A stretch of 5,393 nt of DNA from Flavobacteriales bacterium. Its GTDB lineage: Bacteria; Bacteroidota; Bacteroidia; Flavobacteriales_D; Sanyastnellaceae. The translations under genes were made by a program, and so were the position numbers. The stretch is from NCBI GenBank assembly GCA_015660615.1, contig DQKQ01000033.1, forward strand, positions 1-5,393. Direction: 5' to 3'. Below, one piece after another: positions 1 through 5,393 of the stretch (positions within the stretch are counted from its first letter, which is position 1; each line of letters begins with the position of its first letter). The notes under the pieces were generated by a model. The model was not told the DNA's origin. It searched no databases and was given only the letters and a program-made list of their open reading frames with translations.

Positions 1-904
1 CGTTAAATAACCTAACGGCCCTCACTCCATACGTAACAATTTGTTGCCTTTCAATCTCTGCCATATTAGCTAAAGAGTCTGTAGCTTGTTTAAGTTGTGG
101 CAATGACATCATCTCATAAGATCTTCGGAATAAACCCTCGTCAGCTAAGTCGAAGTCTAGGGAGGAGAGATCGATACGTATGGTTGAAGCAGAAAAAGTA
201 GAAATTACATGGGGATGAAATTTTTCTTTTCGCCTGACATTTCTTTCAGATTGCTCCTCATAACTCGTGCCGTTTATAAGTTCAATAACCAATTCGTCAC
301 GGTTAGAATCGTGGTTCATTTTACCGCTTTCAGCACGGATAATACGAGAAGAGTTATTTTCAGGATTCCTGTGGTCATGGATTAAGATGTCCGATAGAGT
401 CCCGTCTGTGTCTTTGCTTTCTACCCTTATAGAAAACCCTTCTATTCCAGTGTAAAATACTCCGGGCCTAATATTTAGAGCTGGACGCTGCCGAGTAACA
501 GAATACAATAAAGCTCTAAAATTCACATTCGCACTCGGCCATGCACTGCTGGAAAACCAAAGAGATCCGGCAGAAACAATCAGCATGAAAACGATAAGAG
601 GTCGTATAATTTTTAAAAGAGACATTCCCGCTGATTTCAAGGCAGTAAGCTCGTTGCTCTCCGATAAATTTCCGAGCGCCATTATGCTTGCTACAAGTAT
701 TGCAAGAGGAAGTGCTAGATTAACTATCCTGGCTGATGCAAAAAACATGAGTTTTGCTATCACCCAAGGTTCTATCCCTTTTCCGATGAAATCATCAGCA
801 TATACCCATAAAAACTGCATATCCAACACGAAAAGAGCGACGGGAAAAGTCACTGCCAATGGGCTGATAAATGCCTTTAATAAAAGAATAGATGTTTTAT
901 GCAA
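1..904 (-). CDS. LptF/LptG family lipopolysaccharide export permease, N-terminal part (runs off left edge)
   Basis: Read on the minus strand, an uninterrupted frame of 301 codons runs from 904 to the left edge. It matches the LptF/LptG (YjgP/YjgQ) family, the inner-membrane subunits of the LptB2FG ABC transporter that extract LPS from the inner membrane. Visible are a first hydrophobic segment (residues about 13-36), a second (about 60-78), then the family-typical ELTALKSAGMSLLKI stretch (85-99), which is the cytoplasmic coupling region, and a third membrane segment (about 100-118). A periplasmic beta-rich part follows, with PALNIRPGVFYTGIEGFSIRV at about 141-161. The C-terminal membrane segments lie outside the window. 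Whether it is LptF or LptG cannot be decided here. The start is TTG at 904: there is no in-frame ATG between the upstream in-frame stop and Met29 (ATG at 820-818), and starting at Met29 would delete most of the first membrane helix. Plus-strand open frames over this region are antisense shadows. Confidence 0.9.
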   Translation of the reverse strand, partial: MHKTSILLLKAFISPLAVTFPVALFVLDMQFLWVYADDFIGKGIEPWVIAKLMFFASARIVNLALPLAILVASIMALGNLSESNELTALKSAGMSLLKIIRPLIVFMLIVSAGSLWFSSSAWPSANVNFRALLYSVTRQRPALNIRPGVFYTGIEGFSIRVESKDTDGTLSDILIHDHRNPENNSSRIIRAESGKMNHDSNRDELVIELINGTSYEEQSERNVRRKEKFHPHVISTFSASTIRIDLSSLDFDLADEGLFRRSYEMMSLPQLKQATDSLANMAEIERQQIVTYGVRAVRLFN

Positions 905-908
905 GGTG

Positions 909-937
909 TTGAGTGCTGTAGGGCAAAGATAGCATTG
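909..937 (+). promoter_or_regulatory. Candidate Bacteroidota-type promoter for the dipeptidyl peptidase III gene
   Basis: A TTG at 909-911 and TAGCATTG at 930-937 are 18 bases apart. This resembles the TTTG / TAnnTTTG promoter with one mismatch in the -7 box and slightly short spacing. It would give a leader of about 40 bases before the ATG at 982. It overlaps the better minus-strand element at 924-931. The match is weak and may be chance. Confidence 0.18.
924..931 (-). promoter_or_regulatory. Candidate Bacteroidota -7 element for the LptF/LptG gene
   Basis: On the minus strand this reads TATCTTTG, an exact match to the Bacteroidota -7 consensus TAnnTTTG. Transcription would begin roughly 10 to 15 bases before the TTG at 904, giving a very short leader and agreeing with that start choice. 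A clear -33 TTTG box is missing; only a T-rich stretch lies about 20 bases upstream. The match is seen directly; promoter activity is inferred. Confidence 0.35.
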
Positions 938-981
938 TAACTTGCCCTCATAAAAAATACATACAGACGATTTTCAAGACT

Positions 982-3069
982 ATGATAAAAATAACTTTCC
1001 CTACAACAATTGCCATTTTCACGGCCATCACCTTCCTTGTTGGATGTAGCACTTTACCTGAGGGTGAAGACTTCCAAACTAAAGATTTAACTAACTCTTC
1101 TAGCGGCGTTGGAGAACCTGATGAGGATGGATTTGTATGGCAAACAGAGCAGTTCGCAGATCTAAAAATAGTTAGATATCAGGTGCCCGGATGGGATAAG
1201 TTGAGTGATAGTCAGCAGGCTTTAGTTTACTGCTTAAATATGGCTGGTTTGAGTGGTCGTGATATGATGTATGACCAAAACAATCGCTACAACCTTCGCA
1301 TTCGTCGCATGTTAGAAAATATTCACGATTCATTCGAGGGAGATAAATCGACAATTGGTTGGGATCGTTTTGAAACATACCTAAAGCGTATTTGGTTTTC
1401 AAATGGGATACACCACCACTACTCAAATAAAAAGCATATCCCTGAGTTTTCAGCGGAATACTTTTCTCACCTTTTAGAATCTTCCGGTGTAACGTGTTCG
1501 GAAGAGATTAAGTCTGTGATACTTGACCCAACAGTCCAACCTAAAAAGGTGGAACTTGATGGTGACAAGGGATTAGTTGAAGGATCATCAGTTAATTTTT
1601 ACGGTCCCAATGTTTCTACTATGGAGGCAAAAGCTTACTTCGAATCTATTAAAGTTGAAGGAGACAGAAGCCCAGTAGAATATGGCCTTAACTCTCGACT
1701 TGTAAAAAATGATGCTGGAGAAGTTGTTGAAGAAACATATAAAATAGGTGGCCTTTACAATGATGCTTTAGTAGAAGTCGTGAAGTGGCTCAACGAAGCT
1801 CTAAACTTCACTGAGAATGATAAGCAAGCTGCTGCGATGCGTAACCTTATTGCTTACTACGAAACAGGTGACCTGGAGAAATGGTCTCTATACAATATTA
1901 ACTGGGTAAAGGACGTCGATGGGGATGTCGATTACATAAATGGGTTTGTTGAAGTATATAACGATCCTCTAGGATATACAGGTTCTTATGAAACAATTGT
2001 TGAGATTAAGGATTTCGATGCTTCAGCAAGAATGGCAACTCTTATGGAAAATGCTCAGTGGTTTGAAGATCACATGCCATTTGCTCCTGAACATAAAAAA
2101 AATGAGGTAGTAGGTATTACGTACAATGTGGTAAACGTCGCGGGTGAAGCAGGAGACGCTTCACCGTCAACACCTATCGGAGTTAACCTACCTAACTCAA
2201 ACTGGATTCGTCAAGTGCACGGATCTAAATCGGTAAGCCTTGGAAACATCGTGGGAGCGTATGATAAAGCTTCTGGAGGAGGCATGTTAGAAGAGTTTTC
2301 TCATGATGAAGTGGAGAGCCTAAGAGTAAATGCTCACGGAGCTCTCGCAGGTAAGCTTCACACTGCTATGCACGAGGTAATAGGCCATGCTTCAGGTAAA
2401 CTTGAAGATGGAGTAGCTACCCCTAAAGAAACAATTATGGAGTACAGCTCGACACTTGAAGAAGGCCGTGCAGACTTAGTTGCTTTGTATTTCCTTTTAG
2501 ATGAAAAACTTATCGAACTTGGCTTAATGAATACGATTGAGGTAGGAAGAGCTGAGTACGATAGCTACATTCGTAATGGTATGATGACTCAAATCCGCAG
2601 ACTTGATTTAGGAGATATTATTGAAGAATCACATATGCGAAATCGTGCTTGGGTAAGTAACTGGTGCTACGAGAAAGGTCTTTCTGATGGCGTGATTAAG
2701 AAGTATAAAAGAGAAGGCAAGACATATGTTGATGTGGTGGATTATGTTGCTTTACAAGGATTGTTTGGAGAGTTATTGAAAGAGGTTCAGCGCATAAAAT
2801 CTCAAGGAGATTACGATGCCGCTAAAGCTTTAGTTGAAGGTTATGGAGTCCAAGTGGACCAGGAGTTACACGCTGAAGTATTAGAGCGGTCGAAAGCTTT
2901 AGGTATCGCTCCATACGGAGGGTTTATCAATCCATGGATGGAGGCAACTCGTTCTGCTGACGGAAACATAGAGAAAGTCACTCTGTCTTACCCAGACAAC
3001 TTCACAACTCAGATGAAACATTACAGTTCTACATTTAACTTTCTCCCGGACGTTAATTCGTTAAACTAA
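982..3069 (+). CDS. Dipeptidyl peptidase III-type zinc metallopeptidase (family M49), lipoprotein
   Basis: A complete 695-residue protein of peptidase family M49, which removes dipeptides from the N-terminus of short peptides using zinc. Residues 1-22 form a lipoprotein signal with lipobox LVGC, Cys22 being the lipidated residue, so the mature enzyme is expected to be membrane anchored on the envelope. The M49 motifs are HEVIGH (464-469; zinc ligands His464 and His469, catalytic Glu465) and EEGRAD (493-498; Glu494 as third ligand). Other family blocks are NAQWFED (357-363), NLPNSNWIR (402-410), HGSKSVSLGN (413-422), EESHMRNR (548-555, His551 matching a conserved active-site His) and FGELLKEVQRIKSQGD (595-610). 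The short distance between the two zinc motifs is the bacterial arrangement; the human enzyme has a longer insert. The glycine in EEGRAD stands where Cys or Ala is usual. The ATG at 982 places the signal peptide exactly at the N-terminus; no Shine-Dalgarno is seen. No terminator is visible before the next gene 51 bp downstream. Confidence 0.95.
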   Translation: MIKITFPTTIAIFTAITFLVGCSTLPEGEDFQTKDLTNSSSGVGEPDEDGFVWQTEQFADLKIVRYQVPGWDKLSDSQQALVYCLNMAGLSGRDMMYDQNNRYNLRIRRMLENIHDSFEGDKSTIGWDRFETYLKRIWFSNGIHHHYSNKKHIPEFSAEYFSHLLESSGVTCSEEIKSVILDPTVQPKKVELDGDKGLVEGSSVNFYGPNVSTMEAKAYFESIKVEGDRSPVEYGLNSRLVKNDAGEVVEETYKIGGLYNDALVEVVKWLNEALNFTENDKQAAAMRNLIAYYETGDLEKWSLYNINWVKDVDGDVDYINGFVEVYNDPLGYTGSYETIVEIKDFDASARMATLMENAQWFEDHMPFAPEHKKNEVVGITYNVVNVAGEAGDASPSTPIGVNLPNSNWIRQVHGSKSVSLGNIVGAYDKASGGGMLEEFSHDEVESLRVNAHGALAGKLHTAMHEVIGHASGKLEDGVATPKETIMEYSSTLEEGRADLVALYFLLDEKLIELGLMNTIEVGRAEYDSYIRNGMMTQIRRLDLGDIIEESHMRNRAWVSNWCYEKGLSDGVIKKYKREGKTYVDVVDYVALQGLFGELLKEVQRIKSQGDYDAAKALVEGYGVQVDQELHAEVLERSKALGIAPYGGFINPWMEATRSADGNIEKVTLSYPDNFTTQMKHYSSTFNFLPDVNSLN

Positions 3070-3093
3070 GGTCTTTAAATAGGGTCTTTAAAT
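3070..3093. repeat. 11-bp direct repeat GGTCTTTAAAT between peptidase and repeat-protein genes
   Basis: GGTCTTTAAAT occurs at 3070-3080 and again at 3083-3093, a 13-bp period, starting directly after the stop codon of the peptidase gene. It lies 27 bp before the next ATG. It could be a tandem protein-binding site or a slippage duplication; nothing in the sequence decides between them. No hairpin with a T-run is visible, so it is not an intrinsic terminator. Confidence 0.7.
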
Positions 3094-3120
3094 TTACTCA
3101 AGCTAATTGAAACAAGCAAA

Positions 3121-4569
3121 ATGAAAAATATATTTACACTTTTAGCGATTGCATCTCTGGTTGCATCGTCTTCTTTTACTCAAGCCCAAACCATCTGCGA
3201 AGAAGGATTTGCCGATATATACGCTTGCGATGGATACGATCTCTATACACACTTCCCGCTTTCAGCTGTAGGTGGAGGAGATAACGGGAATGACTGTTGG
3301 GGTTGGGTTGATGCAGATTCTGGACGTGAGTTCGTTCTTTTCGGACGTTCTAATGGGATGTCTGTCGTAGAAATTACTGACCCACTTTCTCCATCTTTTA
3401 TTGCTAATCTTCCTACTGCATCATATCCATCTCTTTGGAGAGATATTAAGGTTATAGGAGACTACGCATATATTGTAAGTGAGGCCGGACAGCATGGGAT
3501 GCAAATTTTAGATTTGACTCAGGTGCTTGATCTTAGCGGATTTCCTTTTAATATAACTGCAACATCAACTTATTTAGGGTTTGGAAATGCACACAATGTA
3601 GCTGCAAATACAGAGACAAATTACGTTTATGCTGTAGGGACAGACACATTCGGAGGAGGACTTCATATTGTTGACGTTAGTAACCCTGAGGAACCTGTTT
3701 TAGCCGGTTCATATGATGGGTCATACTCTCATGATGTTCAGCCAGTGATTTATAACGGAATGGATGAAGACTATCAGGGGCAAGAAATCGTTTTCTGTTT
3801 TAATGGCCAATCAGGTATTGCCATTGTTAATGCCGAGGATAAGAGTGATGTTTATCTTATAAAGGAGATTTCGTATGAAAATGGATTCTACACTCACCAA
3901 GGTTGGTTAAGTGAAGATCATCACATGCTTTATTTCAACGACGAGCTAGATGAGGTATACAACGGAAACAACACTCGTACATACATGATGAATGTGGACG
4001 ATTTAGATAATCCAGTAATTGTAGGTTTTTACGAGTCAGACAATCCTGCGATTGATCACAATCTATATACTCACAACGGACGTCTTTATGCTTCGAATTA
4101 CAGCAGTGGTTTACGTGTTTCTACTATTTTAGAGGATGGTTCTATAGAGCCTCAAGGTTACTTTGATACTTACCCAATTAACGATTCAACTGAATTTAAT
4201 GGAACATGGTCAAATTACCCATATTTCCCAAGTGGTTCTATCGCTGTGAGTAATTTTGATGGTCTTTTTATCCTGCGTGCTTCTAACACGACAGGAGTTG
4301 AAGAGGCTCTAATTGAGTTACCTTCCTTAGGTCTAACACCTAACCCAGCCTCTTCTTCAGTTCTTCTGTCAGGAGCGTTCACAAATTGTGATATAGTGGT
4401 TTACGATCTAAGCGGTCGTGAATCTCTGAGAGTAAATACAGTTCCTGCTGTAAATGGTCTCAACCTTGATATCAACTCTCTCACTGAGGGAGCGTATGTC
4501 ATAAGCATCATTAATACTGATACGGGAATTGTAAAAGCTACTGAAAAACTTGTTGTATCTCCAAGATAA
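3121..4569 (+). CDS. Secreted choice-of-anchor B / LVIVD-repeat protein with T9SS type A C-terminal sorting domain
   Basis: A complete 482-residue exported protein of the choice-of-anchor B type. Residues 1-22 are a Sec signal peptide ending TQA before Gln23. Residues about 24-386 form the core with LVIVD-like repeats, probably beta-propeller blades: GMSVVEITDPLSPSF (79-93), GGLHIVDVSNPEEPV (179-193), SGIAIVNAEDKSDV (231-244), TYMMNVDDLDNPVIVG (287-302) and SGLRVSTI (329-336). Family blocks include NDCWGW (57-62), LWRDIKV (105-111), AHN (157-159), THQGWL (258-263), NDELDE (273-278), IDHNLY (311-316), FNGTWSNYPYFPSG (359-372) and GLFILR (381-386). Residues about 400-482 are a type A sorting domain with LTPNPASSSVLL, VYDLSGRE, LTEGAYVISI and a final EKLVV, which directs export through T9SS, normally with removal of the domain and attachment to the cell surface or release. 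The molecular function of the core is not known; enzymatic activity cannot be claimed. The leader is A-rich without Shine-Dalgarno. It may be co-transcribed with the peptidase upstream. Confidence 0.93.
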   Translation: MKNIFTLLAIASLVASSSFTQAQTICEEGFADIYACDGYDLYTHFPLSAVGGGDNGNDCWGWVDADSGREFVLFGRSNGMSVVEITDPLSPSFIANLPTASYPSLWRDIKVIGDYAYIVSEAGQHGMQILDLTQVLDLSGFPFNITATSTYLGFGNAHNVAANTETNYVYAVGTDTFGGGLHIVDVSNPEEPVLAGSYDGSYSHDVQPVIYNGMDEDYQGQEIVFCFNGQSGIAIVNAEDKSDVYLIKEISYENGFYTHQGWLSEDHHMLYFNDELDEVYNGNNTRTYMMNVDDLDNPVIVGFYESDNPAIDHNLYTHNGRLYASNYSSGLRVSTILEDGSIEPQGYFDTYPINDSTEFNGTWSNYPYFPSGSIAVSNFDGLFILRASNTTGVEEALIELPSLGLTPNPASSSVLLSGAFTNCDIVVYDLSGRESLRVNTVPAVNGLNLDINSLTEGAYVISIINTDTGIVKATEKLVVSPR

Positions 4570-4590
4570 ACTTTATTTAAGCAATTTTAG

Positions 4591-4624
4591 AAACCCGAGG
4601 TATTCAACTGCGTCGGGTTTTTTT
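4591..4624 (+). terminator. Intrinsic terminator after the first choice-of-anchor B gene
   Basis: AAACCCGA (4591-4598) pairs perfectly with TCGGGTTT (4613-4620) around a 14-base loop, and the 3' arm runs into seven consecutive T residues (4618-4624). It starts 22 bases after the stop codon at 4569. The T-run is on the plus-strand side only, so it should act on plus-strand transcripts and end the preceding transcription unit. The next gene's ATG is only 18 bases beyond the T-run. Confidence 0.85.
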
Positions 4625-4642
4625 ATTGACTAACTTTCTCAA

Positions 4643-5393
4643 ATGAAATTATACTTCACTGGTTTTTTTATTATTGTGGGTTTATTACTATTTTCTAACA
4701 CTCAAGCCCAAATCCCATGTGAAGACGGCTATGCAGATATTTACCCTTGCGAAGGGTTTAACCTAAGTTCCCATTTTACTCTCGAGGAGTTAGGAGGGGG
4801 AGTTAAGGGAAATGATTGCTGGGGATGGACGGATGAAGAGTCTGGTAGGGAATTTGTTTTATACTGTAGGTCTAGTGGGATGTCAGTAGTAGAAATAACA
4901 GACCCCATAAATCCCGTTTTTACAGCTGTTTTGCCCGGCGCAGCCCTTGAGAGTACTTGGCGAGATGTAAAAGTGTTGGGAGATTATGCGTACATCGTAA
5001 GCATGGCAGATGATCACGGGATGCAAATCCTCGAATTAACTCAACTTTTAGACATCAATACTTTTCCTGCGATATTGTCAGAGTCTGCGCATTATTCAGG
5101 TTTCAGTTTTGCTCACAATTTCGCAATCAACGAAGAAACTAAGTTCGGTTACGCCGTTGGTACTGACCTTTACGATGGAGGATTGTTTATTGTTGATCTT
5201 GAAGATCCTTTGCAACCTGCCTTAGTAGGTTCTTATGATGAATCTTCTACCCACGATTTGCAGTCGATAGTTTATAATGGACCTGACATGGATTTATTTG
5301 GTGTTGAATTGGTGTTTTGCTTTAACGGTGAAAATGTAACCATCCTCAACACAGATGATAAGTCTGATATACAAGTTCTATCTGTTATCGCTA
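4643..5393 (+). CDS. Second choice-of-anchor B / LVIVD-repeat protein, tandem paralogue (runs off right edge)
   Basis: An open frame of 250 codons from ATG 4643 to the right edge. Residues 1-22 form a signal peptide with a hydrophobic core (FFIIVGLLLF) ending TQA before Gln23, as in the preceding gene. The mature part aligns without gaps to the preceding protein from residue 21 to about 230, with about 126 of 210 residues identical by hand count. A one-residue deletion follows near NGENVTILN. Shared blocks are CEDGYADIYPCEGF (26-39), GNDCWGW (56-62), SGREFVL (67-73), GMSVVEITDP (79-88), TWRDVKVLGDYAYIVS (105-120), HGMQIL (125-130), AHN (157-159), YAVGTD (170-175) and VFCFNG (224-229). About 230 more residues are expected, probably with a C-terminal sorting domain, but this is not visible. 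No Shine-Dalgarno or clear promoter is seen between the terminator and this start. The gene very likely arose by duplication of its neighbour or a shared ancestor; its function is unknown. Confidence 0.92.
   Translation, partial: MKLYFTGFFIIVGLLLFSNTQAQIPCEDGYADIYPCEGFNLSSHFTLEELGGGVKGNDCWGWTDEESGREFVLYCRSSGMSVVEITDPINPVFTAVLPGAALESTWRDVKVLGDYAYIVSMADDHGMQILELTQLLDINTFPAILSESAHYSGFSFAHNFAINEETKFGYAVGTDLYDGGLFIVDLEDPLQPALVGSYDESSTHDLQSIVYNGPDMDLFGVELVFCFNGENVTILNTDDKSDIQVLSVIA

Noticed and set aside
267..455. Plus-strand open frame of 62 codons
   Set aside because: It lies wholly antisense to the permease coding region and shows no family signature.
585..932. Plus-strand open frame of 115 codons
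   Set aside because: It is antisense to the permease gene, its product has no recognisable domain, and the minus-strand frame encodes a clear LptF/LptG protein.
1172..1426. Minus-strand open frame of 84 codons
   Set aside because: It is antisense inside the dipeptidyl peptidase III gene, whose frame is clearly conserved.
3070..3120. Terminator between the peptidase and first repeat-protein genes
   Set aside because: The gap has A/T-rich direct repeats but no GC-rich hairpin followed by a T-run.
4631..4638. TAACTTTC as a -7 promoter box for the second repeat protein; the 10-mer TAACTTTCTC also occurs at 3036-3045, upstream of the first one
   Set aside because: It mismatches the last base of TAnnTTTG, has no -33 box at proper spacing, and lies only 4 bases from the ATG, so transcription would start at or inside the codon. 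The second occurrence lies in the coding end of the peptidase gene and is probably chance.
1..5393. Mobile element, defence system, CRISPR array or RNA gene
   Set aside because: No transposase or integrase, no spaced repeats, and no tRNA or rRNA-like segment is visible; nearly all bases are accounted for by four envelope or secreted protein genes.

Overview
The window looks like chromosomal DNA of a Bacteroidota bacterium, most likely a marine-type flavobacterium (order Flavobacteriales). The grounds are: a type IX secretion (T9SS) C-terminal sorting domain on a secreted protein, starts without Shine-Dalgarno sequences but with A-rich leaders, a match to the Bacteroidota -7 promoter element (TAnnTTTG), a Bacteroidota-type M49 dipeptidyl peptidase III lipoprotein, and an AT-leaning composition. 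Species cannot be named from the sequence alone.

Layout. Positions 1-904 (minus strand) hold the N-terminal part of an LptF/LptG-family permease of the lipopolysaccharide export machine; the gene runs off the left edge and appears to start at TTG. A 77-bp divergent intergenic region (905-981) contains candidate promoters for both directions that overlap each other. Positions 982-3069 (plus) encode a complete dipeptidyl peptidase III with a lipoprotein signal and the M49 zinc motifs. After a 51-bp gap holding an 11-bp direct repeat comes 3121-4569 (plus), a complete secreted choice-of-anchor B / LVIVD-repeat protein with a T9SS type A sorting domain. A strong intrinsic terminator (4591-4624) follows, and then 4643-5393 (plus) holds the start of a second, closely related choice-of-anchor B protein, cut by the right edge. 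The two paralogues are about 60% identical over 210 hand-aligned residues.

All four products act in the cell envelope or outside the cell: LPS export, an envelope-anchored peptidase, and two exported repeat proteins, one with a visible T9SS sorting domain. A functional link between peptidase and repeat proteins is only suggested by their order and by the lack of a visible terminator between the peptidase and the first repeat protein. I do not see a defence system, mobile element, CRISPR array, tRNA or rRNA, and no clearly new system. The points most worth a second look are the tandem paralogues separated by a terminator and the compact divergent promoter region with its TTG start.
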